Source: Calvatia gigantea (lineage: Eukaryota > Basidiomycota > Agaricomycetes > Agaricales > Lycoperdaceae). From it: a DNA stretch of 64,000 bases. The DNA is taken from assembly GCA_025093985.1 (NCBI GenBank), contig JACAAK010000003.1, positions 620,001-684,000 of the forward strand. The letters are read 5' to 3'. Shown piece after piece: positions 53,584-63,449 of this stretch (the first letter of the stretch is position 1; every line of letters starts with the position of its first letter). The notes under the pieces were generated by a model that had not been told where the DNA came from, made no database searches, and saw nothing but the letters and a program-made list of their open reading frames with translations. The position numbers and the translations under genes were made by a program.

Positions 53584-55975
53584 CAGAACCTGGAAACGCG
53601 ACACCTTGGGTGTTCTGATGCTTCAGATCTTCGGACGACCCAGGGCATTGTCTGGAGCTGTATTGCAACAATTTTCGCGTGCACTTGGGTTGCTATACAC
53701 CCGAATTTGCCTGATCCCCGTAGCGCAGGGTGGACAAGATATCAACATCGGACCGCGATCATGGTGCTTGCTGTATTCGCGCCAGAGTTCATTATGATCT
53801 GGGCGTTGAGGCAGAGGTTAGGGGCTGAGCGTATCATGAAAGAATACAACAGGGCTATTTTTGAGGGTGAGTATAGCAAGGCTCATCCGCCAAAGACATT
53901 AATAACTTTCGCAGCGGATGAACCCCAGAAAACACCGATTCATCAAGCCCGGGAATGGTTCTGTGATCTACCTCCACCATCCAAACGTCAAACTTGGACC
54001 CTCACACATGGCTTCTATGTCCAAATGGGCGGCTTTCTACTTTACGACAACGGAGCTGACTGGCCCGTACAGGTGCTCCATTTTCACGAGTTGCTGGACC
54101 TCATATGATCAGGTGTGGTAGACCCACCGAATTTCACGGAGGAAGAAATTTGTGACAAGAGCAAGAGGGATTTTCTTGCAAAATTGCTCGTGGTAGTTCA
54201 GACGACGTGGTTCGTTGTCCAGTGCATTGCTCGTTGGATCACAAAACTTCCAGTCACGGAACTTGAAATCATGACCCTGTCCTTCGCAGTTCTCAACATT
54301 ATTATGTATCAGTTATGGTGGGAGAAACCACAGAATGTTGCTGTAGGGATGCGTGTGCAGATGAAGGATGCATGGAGAGACACAGCCTGTCTCCCTGAGG
54401 AGCCGGACGCAGGAGAGGCATCGAGAACCATTGATTGTTTTCCCAGAACCATCGACAACAATGCTCTCCAGGAGTCTCTGGGCCCCGATAGTGGGGAAAG
54501 AGACTTGGAGGCAGATGATGGGAATACATGTCAACCCGTCACCCGGCCTTCGACAACCCTATATTATGAAGCTGGATCAAAGAAACGCTTGTACTTTGTC
54601 AAAATGACCTGGACGAGAGTCATGGTTACCATTCGGATTATCTCAGGCGTTCTATATCTCCTTGGTAGAGAGGACGTTGAAGGCCACACTTTTCACGCAA
54701 TTGCGCCAAGTCGTGCTTGGAACCGTGCCAACTACTGTTGGGATGACAACAATTAGAGTGACTCGTCCTAGTGGGTTTAACATGCCGGCAGCAAGGCCCA
54801 ATATGCTTTGTATTGCGCCAGGGTCTTTAACTGTTGGAACATTTGATGCATATGACGCTTTCAATACCAGTCAAAAGCTTGGAATTATTACGTGTGCCGT
54901 CGCAAGTGGGATTCTTTTTGGTGGGCTTCACTTGATTCCATGGCATTTCACATTCTCGACTCATGCAGAGTCTTTGCTTTGGCGGACTTCTGCCATGTAC
55001 ATCATGTTAAACCCGGTCTTATTATCTTTTCCATTGGCTCTCTTTGTTCTCCTCTCATATCGTTCTAATGTCGATTCCGATATCCGTTCTGCTGTGGTGA
55101 AGAGATAAGGCGGCGGTTCAACGAAAATTAGATGTGACTGCGTCCGTCAGTCACGAGGCTTCGAAACCGGGTCCAGGAAAAGAGAGACAGAGGCCGGGAA
55201 CACAAGAGAACAAGGGCCGAGAGTGACGATGTCGGATACGTCGTTGAGAAAGAGTCCAGAAAGGAGAGACGAGAGACTGCGAGACGACGCGAGAACGAGG
55301 GGCGAGACACTTAATTCCAGAAATTTCGAGAGAGAGGGAGAGTGGGTATCAGTTATTAGGTGTCGAGCCTCTACTGGCTCGACTGTATTTATACTATAGA
55401 CAACTTGTCCGATGTTCAATTTCTACGGTTATCTACAAATGCTGAATCTGTATGGCAAGGGTACTAAGTTGGAAAAATGGAGGCTAGACTAGCTTGTGGT
55501 AAGATATTGGAATTTCTGAAACACAGTGAATGAATGCACAACAACGGAGGCGAAGAAATTGAATTTAAAAAAAATGTTAGTAACGAGAGAGGTGTATGGT
55601 GAGATTTCAATAAAATGGGCATTGGTCTGAAACACAACGTATGGCAGGTGGAACGGATGGTCTATAGAATGGGCAAGGAACGAGCGGATCGGCGACGGAT
55701 CGTTGAATGGTCGGGGTGACGGAATCTTCGGAGGGCGGACTAATTAGTGTGAGATGCTCGTCGGGTGCCGTTCCGAAGGCAGCCGACGTGCAGTCTCCAC
55801 AGTGGTGCGGTGGTTGCCCTGGATGATACCTCCGATCCGAATGATTGCCATCACTATCCCGCTTTACATTTTTGCTCGTGTTTCAGTCATCATTCTTACA
55901 TTTGTAACACTACGCGACCTCCCACCGGATGCATACAAGGAAATTCCCCGGGATTCTTTTATTCCGCATATTTAA
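53584..55975 (+). pseudogene. Membrane-protein paralogue Y, inactivated
   Basis: This is the same family as X, next to it in the same orientation. Coding starts after a CCATAG acceptor with ...DLRTTQGIVWSCIATIF, HPNLPDPRSAGW and FAPEFIMIWALRQRLGA. An intron follows at 53,867-53,914 (GTGAGT...TCGCAG), then WTLTHGFYVQMGGFLLYDNG. At 54,106-54,108 an in-frame TGA stands where X has a Pro codon (LLDLI-stop-SGVVDPPNF). The frame continues through DPPNFTEEEICDKSKRDF and WWEKPQNVAVGMRVQM, changes near 54,650, and resumes to 55,108 (LTVGTFDAYDAF, WHFTFSTHAESLLWR). After about 640 bp of unrelated DNA the last exon gives PLYIFARVSVI and DAYKEIPRDSFIPHI. One nonsense codon and at least one frame change suggest a fairly young pseudogene. 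Confidence 0.7.
55109..55753. other. Purine-rich insertion within paralogue Y
   Basis: About 640 bp separate two coding pieces that are only one short intron apart in X. The left part (55,130-55,330) is strikingly purine-rich (GAGAGACGAGAGACTGCGAG) and starts near a small palindrome GTGACTGCGTCCGTCAGTCAC. I could not define ends or a target duplication, so it may be an inserted element in an intron or an unrelated long intron. Confidence 0.4.
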
Positions 55976-57158
55976 TTTCAACGTGATAATACACTACCTG
56001 TGAACACAACTTTGTTGTTTCCCTTGGCGAACGGCTGGAGTATGAAGTTGAGAGCTCAAGATATGAGATTAGCTGTTGAGAGAAAGGGCATTAGTCCCGG
56101 GATAGGTACTTGTGTTCGTCGTAACTCCGATAGGGCTTTCATGTAACAAGATAGCGGACACCGGGGAACTCAATAAAATTACAGAAAAACCAAGCAGCTT
56201 TCTTTTTTTTTTTAGAATTACGCCCCTAGGTCCCAAATAACACCATGAGTGTTAGATTTTGTGGTAATACAAGACAGGAATGGAACCGGATTTCGGTAGG
56301 TATCACACATGTGGGAGATTGTCGATTTGCTTCGTCTTTGTCAGGGGACCCACCTTCCATGATGGAAAGCATGAATTGTATCTTCGTTCGTCGAGAAGCA
56401 GAACCGGCAATGTTTTAGAATTGAGAGAAGGACTGCGAGTTGCGTTTATGTACAACGCTTGCTGGTACCCAATCCCCATAATCATGATATAGCGATGGCA
56501 GCTTCTCTCGTTATGAGCAATTCGCTATATTTATAGCTCCGGATCACTGTCAACACGTCCACACTGCCAGTAAGAACGACTGAACCTACACTCTTTGGAA
56601 CATCCCTCAGGCCTTATGATGCATCGCTATCTTTTTTTAGGTCTTTTGGTTGTCCTTGGGGGAAGTGCGGACACTGGCCATATGGTCCAAATCTCATGTG
56701 AACACAAGACATAGCTTTCCTTAGCGCCCACCCCCGCAAAATTTTTTCGGAAATGATTTTTGTGGACTGGTTAACGCTAGAGTGTGTAACCCCGCAAATC
56801 CTGGCCTCAAGGCAGGCAAAACCTCTATGTCCTCCTCGACCTATTGTTGAGCGCGCAATTTTTTTTACCCAAGCCAGAATGACCTTTGTCGGCTAATGAT
56901 TATCTGGTCTATCATGGAAGAACAGTGAGCCTACCGTTGACAAGTAAAGGACTGCCGGGATGGGCGGCACGAAGAATATTTAATGATACTCATCGTGTCT
57001 CCTTGATGGCCTTAATGTCAGTAAGGTACGCTTCGGGGCGAAATGACTTGTCATATGCTCACAAAATAAGCGCTGCACACACGCTTGTCTTATCTGTTCC
57101 AAATGTTTCGCCACCCCACCCCTCCGCCCCCCACCTAACTGCTTCTTGAACCCAATAG
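55976..57158. other. Intergenic DNA, no clear gene
   Basis: An unbroken T run lies at about 56,200-56,211. Open stretches at 56,280-56,489 and 56,886-57,146 lack family features. A branch-point-like CTAAC (about 57,134) and AATAG just before 57,159 could be the end of an intron belonging to the next gene. Confidence 0.45.
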
Positions 57159-59312
57159 ATGCTTGTGTCAACCCTCCTGACTGCAGGTCAAGTTACCTTC
57201 ATCCTCCGTATTGTCATCCAGATTCTGTCGTCTGGTGGCCTCTTCTTTGTGGGTCTCATCGTCCTTGGCAATGCCCCCCGAATCGCCTCAGTCGCAACCC
57301 ACGACGTTCTCAGTCGCATAGCAGGAGGTGAAACAATGACAATTACTGCGCTTAAGTGGCTGTTTAAACGCGGAAAGACTAATGATCCCACCGGCACCTC
57401 CAAATTAGCTGTCGGTGTCGCCCTCCTGCTTTCCTATTCCCTCTTTGTCAAACTCACTGATGTGGGTTTGATCGGTTTCCATACGTGCACAACTCGCGGT
57501 CCCGATTTCCTCGATTTCCCAGCCTCAGTACGGGATGATGCTAGCGCTCTTAAGCTGTTGAGGGAAAATATGGTTAACGGGACTGATCCTGCCTCCGTCA
57601 AATATTTCCGCTGCGATGCGTCAGACCCTTTCGACGTCAGATATGGTTTTAGCAGCAACAACATTACCATGTACGCATGCACCGCGTGGACCAACTCCAC
57701 CTATGCGGACAAAACTGTCTTCCAAGACCTCAACATTTCTGACACCGCTGTCCTCATGCCCCGTCAATTGACCCGATATCACCATAAATCATCGGATGTG
57801 ATTGAGTTGGATGGGTACTTGATCTCGCCACTTTACCGACGGGTCTCGAAGCCGACAATTATGAATGGCCTCGCTGTCATTCCTCACGAAACTGGTTTTC
57901 GCGCCTTTTTGGGTGCACCCAATCCTACCCCTTTCACTCGCTACACCCTTCCGCAAACTCTTGCTCTAGAAGCCGATGTCGGGTGCATGGCAGTTGGTTG
58001 GTACAGCCAGGATTCCGTGTACTCTATGGCCAGTGAACCACTTCAAGTGTTCTCCACCGATCCTAATGGGTCCTGGCGGGAATACGCCGGCCCGGCTTAC
58101 TTGCGAGATGTTATTTCCCGTTCCGTCGACGAGGTCCGCGACTATCTCAAGCCCCTATGGAACATGTCAACTTTAGATATAACACCAGGCCTTGTTCTTG
58201 GTAACAATGGGACATTCACAATACTCAGCAGTGCCGCATATATCAAACCAGACATGCTACCCCGACTTCCTGGACAAGATAGCATCTTTGATGGTGGGGA
58301 TATTGGTCGGAACATCATTGGAAATTGTTCTGAGCGCGTGGAAAGTCAACTCAATGTTAGTAAACCCCATTTTCGCGAGCTCAGCGACGAGAATTCATGC
58401 AACTTATTGGGGATTGGTGGGTCGTTTATGGATGAAAAGTTGTATCGCGGGTTTTCGAGGATGATTTGTGCATCTGCTCTGCAGGTGAATCTCGTTCGCG
58501 CTGATATAGAGATAGATGGAAACGGAGTTGCTGATGTGACATTTGAGCGCCTCCCGAGCGACATTCATGTCACCACAGCAGATTGGTGGTATGCCCACCG
58601 GGTCGGAGCTGATACCGAGCTTGACTCCTTCAACCCAATTTATCGCTACGCCCTCACCCCCAATCCTGCCGGAACCGCTAACCACTTCATCCGTCCCCAC
58701 AGCAACATTTTCATGGACACGGCTACGACCGCGTATGGTCCGGGTGGTGGAGCTAACGTTTTCCCCAATGTGGGCGGTTTGATGTTGGTCATTGGTGATC
58801 AACTCAAGGATCAGTTTGGGAGCCTTTCATACTTGGAGGAGGAATACCAAGCCATCAACTTCACCCCTTCCCGAGTGACGAGGTGGTCGGGAGAGCTGGG
58901 CGCGTCGTATATCCTTGGAAGCAGCGCATTCAACGGTTGGGTAGCGAACTCTGTTCAGGGCGGGCTAATCACTGTTGTCAGCACCGGTGGCAGGGCCGCA
59001 ACGTGCTACGATCCATTCTATGCCATTGCCCTGATTCCCCTTGTCCTGGCTATTATTCTCGTTTTTATCGTGTCGCTCGGTATGCTCTTCACCTCTAGTC
59101 TGTTGAACGCGTCGCAGATGAAAGGACTCTACGCCGGCCTTCAACCATATGCAAGTATTTTGCTCCCTGATAGCTCGCAGTTGCAAACGTTACTTGTTTG
59201 GGAGTATGATGGGCGAGCGCTGTTGGAACCAGTGCAGAACGGTCAGCCCATACCAGTTAGTGGGGCAGGAACTGCAGTTGAACATTTACGTCGGGTAAAG
59301 ACTCAAGAGTAG
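57159..59312 (+). CDS. Large membrane protein with glycosylated ectodomain
   Basis: This uninterrupted 717-residue frame starts MLVSTLLTAGQVTFILRIVI. Hydrophobic spans lie at about residues 10-40 (ILRIVIQILSSGGLFFVGLIVLG as core), 83-105 (AVGVALLLSYSLFVKL) and 628-655 (IALIPLVLAIILVFIVSLG). Between the second and third lies a region of about 520 residues with many N-x-S/T sites and paired Cys, as expected for an extracellular or lumenal domain. A short cytosolic tail follows. The start is uncertain: AATAG immediately precedes the ATG and may be a splice acceptor, so an N-terminal exon could be missing. I recognise the general type from agaricomycete genomes but no function. There is no sign of damage. 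Confidence 0.8.
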   Translation: MLVSTLLTAGQVTFILRIVIQILSSGGLFFVGLIVLGNAPRIASVATHDVLSRIAGGETMTITALKWLFKRGKTNDPTGTSKLAVGVALLLSYSLFVKLTDVGLIGFHTCTTRGPDFLDFPASVRDDASALKLLRENMVNGTDPASVKYFRCDASDPFDVRYGFSSNNITMYACTAWTNSTYADKTVFQDLNISDTAVLMPRQLTRYHHKSSDVIELDGYLISPLYRRVSKPTIMNGLAVIPHETGFRAFLGAPNPTPFTRYTLPQTLALEADVGCMAVGWYSQDSVYSMASEPLQVFSTDPNGSWREYAGPAYLRDVISRSVDEVRDYLKPLWNMSTLDITPGLVLGNNGTFTILSSAAYIKPDMLPRLPGQDSIFDGGDIGRNIIGNCSERVESQLNVSKPHFRELSDENSCNLLGIGGSFMDEKLYRGFSRMICASALQVNLVRADIEIDGNGVADVTFERLPSDIHVTTADWWYAHRVGADTELDSFNPIYRYALTPNPAGTANHFIRPHSNIFMDTATTAYGPGGGANVFPNVGGLMLVIGDQLKDQFGSLSYLEEEYQAINFTPSRVTRWSGELGASYILGSSAFNGWVANSVQGGLITVVSTGGRAATCYDPFYAIALIPLVLAIILVFIVSLGMLFTSSLLNASQMKGLYAGLQPYASILLPDSSQLQTLLVWEYDGRALLEPVQNGQPIPVSGAGTAVEHLRRVKTQE

Positions 59313-59739
59313 TAGAACTTGAGGGTTATGTAATGAGATTTATTTCTTGGACCAAATGGATAGCTGGAATAGATTGTTGGTGCTCTAATCAGACCCGTTC
59401 TTGAACAGTATTCGAAAGCTTTACGAACGTGTTTTAGGAGGTCGGGAGTGGTAGTTGAAGCTGTTGCACCATCCCAGCTCTATACGGCTTACTATTATTT
59501 AACATGCATGATATTGGAGCGCGGCCCAATGCAGCCACATTCCAGCATTCAGATACCTTCGAAACGCTAGCCCATTTTTTCTCTGCCATACTTTGACAAG
59601 TAGTCCGTACAACGGATTCGCGACCGGAGAGTATACTCATTCATTCATAACAGCACAGCACTACTGTCGGCGGCCAACGTTGGCACTACGGACAAATAGT
59701 GTTAGAACTTGTGCCAACTGAGGCCTGAGTTTGTAAAAC
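59313..59739. other. Convergent 3' intergenic region
   Basis: This separates the membrane protein (plus) from the CAP gene (minus), so it should hold two 3' ends. No gene is visible. Confidence 0.5.
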
Positions 59740-60573
59740 TCACGCAATGGTTTTTGCATCTGCCCCTGCGAGTATACTCGGAGAGTAGCGGCAGACAACA
59801 AAGTTCCACCTCCCATTATCCCATGAACCAAATGGACTCCCGGTGGTGCAAGTCTGCATGGCGCACCCAAGGTTAGTTGTACTCTTCCACACAATCTTTC
59901 CGTTTGAGCCTTAATGAGTGTCAACCGGCTTCGTGATTACTCACATTAATGAAATGGCCAGTCTCGACACTCCAGGCCGGATTGTTGTCTGATGCATGTT
60001 AGCCACTATTACAGACGGCAAATGTGGGATGCTGGGAGGTTCCCTGCCTACCCACAGTTGTATAATGCTGTTGGACAATGTGATCAGCTGTTGTTCTAGA
60101 TACCAAAAGCGCTTTTCTCATACCAGCTTCTTTCATCCACATTTCCACGGCACTGTCAAACGTGTCACGAGTAAGAAGCGCAGCCTGTAGATTCGGATAT
60201 GAGGAACTTGGGAAGATAGCAAGGCCGTTGGTACGTGCAATATTTTCGGCGTAATTGACACTAATAACGAGTGAGCATTTAATTGCAGTCACCGAGGGTG
60301 ATACTGACGGCGAACTATGCACATAGTTGCACGCAGCAGCATGACTCGCTGCCCCATTTGCAAGGTTATCGTCCCAGCGAAGATGAGAGGCCCCAAAATC
60401 GTGTCTGGCTTGGTCATGAACTAACAAAGCGTCGACTTTGGAGACAGCTAGGTGGGCGTTGTCGCATTCAGCCATCTCGTCGAAATTTCAAATTGGACAA
60501 CCTCACCTCGCTTGGAAAGATTAGCGGAAGTTAGGCCCGCGAGTAAGACAAGAGAACCAATGGAGAGTTTCAT
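59740..60573 (-). CDS. Secreted CAP/PR-1-like protein, 204 aa
   Basis: CAP-superfamily proteins are small secreted proteins; fungal members (Pry/PR-1-like) bind sterols or act outside the cell. Exons on the minus strand are 60,573-60,507, 60,447-60,056 and 59,895-59,740. Introns are 59 bp (GTGAGG...CCTAG) and 160 bp (GTGGGT...GAAAG), phases 1 and 0. The signal peptide MKLSIGSLVLLAGLTSA is followed by a Kex2-like LSKR. Family marks are LLVHDQARHDFGASHLRWDD, GAASHAAACNYVHS, YAENIA, SAVEMWMKEA, HYTT joined to IVWKSTTNLGCAMQTC, and WNFVVCRYSP. The second exon carries about 20 extra residues before YAENIA (SPSVSPSVTAIKCSL) that may be unspliced intron or real insertion. The 160-bp intron is long for this window. 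Otherwise it looks intact. Confidence 0.85.
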
Positions 60574-60748
60574 TGCGTTTACAGTAAATTGGTTACGTCT
60601 GGAGTTGAAGGCGACTAAAGTTCTCCGGCTTATATCTGTCGCGGAATGGGGTACTCTTGGATGTGAGTCTGTGCGTAGAATCAAAGCTAGCTTCCATTCC
60701 GTAATCTACGGGTCTAATGGCCGGGATTAGCATTGATAGACCAGTGAA

Positions 60749-61159
60749 ATGGAGTGGCATGGAAGAAATGACATAAAATTGCGCCTACCTACTAGGAAGC
60801 GTGCATCTTGGCTCGGCCCCAAAGACGCAGTCGTACATGCGTGGTCCCATCGTCATCCTTTAGTATTGTGGAGCGTGGTTATAGAACTTACGGTCTTGAT
60901 TGTTGCTTTCCCATTTATGGATAAGGTGAGAGGGGAGTATCATTGACAGATTCACCCTCGACAGGTGAAGGTCAACAGTGCTTTGGTCCAAGCTTCTTAG
61001 TCATTCCCGGGTAGTACTTCATGGACTGAGAATACTACCGGAAAAGTGCAAGAGTGGTACTCAGAAGACGCGCCGCTGGATCCTTTCGTTGAATCAGTCA
61101 ACGTCAGAAAACGATGGTTCTCCAGATCGCGCAAGGGTCCCAGGTCTGATTTCATTTGA
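60749..61159 (+). CDS. Small single-span membrane protein, 112 aa
   Basis: Exon 1 is 60,749-60,925 and exon 2 61,001-61,159, joined in phase 0 across a 75-bp intron (GTGAGA...TTCTTAG). The protein reads MEWHGRNDIKLRLPTRKRAS, then DAVVHAWSHRHPLVLWSV, with one hydrophobic span (VVIELTVLIVAFPF) and a polar C-terminus (VQEWYSEDAPLDPFVESVNV, RKRWFSRSRKGPRSDFI). The basic stretch before the span and the basic tail after it leave topology open. I do not recognise the family. The ATG lies 175 bp from the start codon of the divergent CAP gene, so the two may share a promoter region. Confidence 0.6.
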
Positions 61160-61360
61160 ACGACTTTCGCTACCTTTCGCCGCGCCTCACGGTTTGGTTT
61201 GTATATAATCCAATGATTGTGATATCCCGGTGACCGTTACCTCCACTGTATCCGTTTATTTTAGTCCGTCCAGGCTTCCCAAGCTTACAACTACCTAACC
61301 AACATTTCATGATGGAGTCAGCGATTAGCCCGGGTGCCGTGATGCCACTGAGATGGTGTA

Positions 61361-61690
61361 CTAGTTACCGGGACCCTTGCAACGCCGGTTTTGAAGTTGT
61401 GTTGTTTGGCTGGCTGACGTCACAGGCCTGCCATAGAACCCATTGATCATTTCGAAGTAATCACGAGGCCCAATCTGCTCATTGTCTTCTAAACCCCAAC
61501 GGTGAACCATGAGCTGATATCGTTCAGAAGTTGATGTAAATAAGGACTAGCGGACGTACCTCCCCTTCGTTTAAGTTCACAGTAAAGGGATAGTTCGTAG
61601 ACGATCCGGTGAGCGTGTCTGTTCTCGCGACACAAGTTAGCGTCCTAATCAATGACAGCACGATCGTAGCGCAAAATCGTGCAAACTGCC
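61361..61690 (-). CDS. Unidentified gene, 3' exons
   Basis: On the minus strand a terminal exon 61,513-61,361 reads LMVHRWGLEDNEQIGPRDYF, then EMINGFYGRPVTS, ending at TAG. It is preceded by a 46-bp intron (GTACGT...ATATCAG, 61,514-61,559). The upstream exon, in the matching phase, ends ...TGSSTNYPFTVNLNEGE. The sequence reads like real protein, but upstream exon limits towards 61,970 are unclear and I do not recognise the family. A weak resemblance to the N-terminal part of fungal patatin-like proteins (HRW..ED ... DYFE) is not enough to name it. Confidence 0.35.
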
Positions 61691-61971
61691 ACAGAGGTTT
61701 CGAGCTTCCATTGAATATCGGACAAAATGAGTATTGGATTGGCGCGTGCCGGTGTGAAAGTTAATGTTAGTCCGGAGTGAGGAGAGGGTTAAGTTAGCAT
61801 ACCAGCCAGGGTGGTTTTGCGCAATGGGTGGAGATTGGGAGGAGGGGGAATTCGTGGTGGAAATCCACTGATACGAGGGTACTTCTGGATGTAGATCGGA
61901 GTGAAAGACGCCGCAGATGTAGAACTCTGTCCAATTAAAAGCGGACTGGGTATGGATTGTGGATATATACA

Positions 61972-63266
61972 TCAAGTTTCCTGAGACGAAGCCTTCTCAT
62001 CTAACTTTCTCACCATACCCTATTTACAAATAGGTATTAGTTGGTCGGCATGAACGCACGAACACATATGTACCTCGAGAGCGAATAAATGCGAGTCGTG
62101 TGAGTTTGGTGAGAGTTCGCGGACTGATTGTGCGAGTTTGAACAAGTACTCCTTGGTTATGTCAGAGGTGGGTTGGCAATGAGTCGGAAATTGTGCGTTG
62201 CATATACCTTGTTAGGACCGGAAGGGCCGACTGTGCGCCATATTTTATCTGCGAGGACGCCAAGAGGTTCAGAGCCAACTAAATTTGGGTATATAGTGAG
62301 GGTTAAATTGGCGCAGGGACGCGTTAGGATGTACCAAAAGATGGGTTGTCGTTCCTGCCGACATAGCACTGCGTGGGCGTAAGCACTTCAGTAAACGTGT
62401 AAACGATTAAAAAAATTGGGTCGTACATAAGCCTGTAGAATCATTAGCATAAAATAATTTTTATGGGTGGGGGGTTTACGCACGTCGTGTCTAAGTGTTT
62501 TCTCCTCACCGTCTATGATCCCGTGGACGTCTAGGGTTTCCATAGTATAACCGTCCTGTGCGTGTCCGAGAATGAGCACGGTGGATTATTCGCTTGAACA
62601 TGAAGAAAACTAACCTTTTCTCTATAGTCTGGTATCAGTGGTAATGCGTTCAGCATCTCCTTGCGCCGAGCGGCATGGACCTACCCAGGTAGTCTCTAAC
62701 TTCCGCTTCGTATGCCGGGTCGATGGTGTATGCGATTCCTGAGTACTTCAGTTGGACAGACATAGACGGGAGAGTAAGTGAACGGCTTACCCCATACGAC
62801 GTCATCGTCGGGAAATGCGTCCTGGGATGGTCGTTAGTTAGTAGTTCTGGTCGATCAAGAGTTGAACGTACTGCTTGTGAGAATTTATCCCAATCTTCTT
62901 TGTGTACGAGCGTCACCACCCTCCCTGGATTCTACAAACAGTGATGAGTGGTGCTAGTCCGGGGCATTGATATCGTACCGGAACGTACCTTTGGTGTTCC
63001 TCGGTGGTCATGGGAGGACTGCGCAAACCGGCGTACATAACCCTTCAAAAATCCAGGAACTACGATGAAAGATTTAAGACTTTGAATCCAGACCAGATCG
63101 AAACCGATCTTGTCCGAGTGACGTTACCTCGGTCAATTACATGTGGCGGAGGCTACCTCGAACGACAAATCAGACTATACTCTTAGGAGTGATAATATGT
63201 ACTCACCCTGAATATCAGGGAGCCATAGCCAAAGACAACAAACGGAGAAGTAGACGCAGAGACCAT
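61972..63266 (-). CDS. ChaC-type gamma-glutamylcyclotransferase, 207 aa
   Basis: ChaC enzymes split glutathione into 5-oxoproline and Cys-Gly in the cytosol. The gene has 13 exons on the minus strand (from 63,266 to 61,972): 60, 25, 71, 60, 31, 54, 14, 72, 6, 34, 71, 78 and 48 bp, separated by twelve 50-68-bp GT-AG introns. The sum is 208 codons with the frame kept throughout. Exon 9 is only 6 nt (62,427-62,432, GCTTAT). Family marks are FVVFGYGSLIFR, PGFLKGYVRRFAQSSHDHRG, GRVVTLVHKEDW, VWGIAYTIDP, YLDYREKDGY with the catalytic Glu (about 104), DVHG, CYVGRNDNPSFVG and GPSGPNKEYLFKLAQSVREL. Length is close to the family norm. It is divergent from the TRM2 gene, with 183 bp between the start codons. 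No damage is visible. Confidence 0.92.
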
Positions 63267-63449
63267 CGGCGGAAGAGAACAACATACAAATGATCGGGAT
63301 GATTTCCTTTTTAGGTTGGCAATCAATCAAATCACATTTTCGTTTTTGGCTGTTTCCATCCGATGCTCGTTGCTCGTCGGGTCTTCCTCTCGCACCACCA
63401 TCATTTACTACTACGCCGTACGGGACGGTCAGCTGGACGACTGCGCGGA
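63267..63449. promoter_or_regulatory. Shared divergent promoter region
   Basis: Only 183 bp separate the ChaC start codon (63,266, minus) from the chosen TRM2 start codon (63,450, plus). Both promoters must lie here or overlap the genes. I see no clear TATA box; TATA-less divergent promoters are common for housekeeping genes. Confidence 0.45.

Noticed and set aside
57434..57700. Minus-strand open frames inside the 717-residue gene
   Set aside because: Short, featureless, and opposite a long conserved-looking coding frame.
61361..61690. Naming this fragment patatin-like phospholipase
   Set aside because: The resemblance is a few residues only and neither the GXSXG nor the oxyanion Gly loop is visible.
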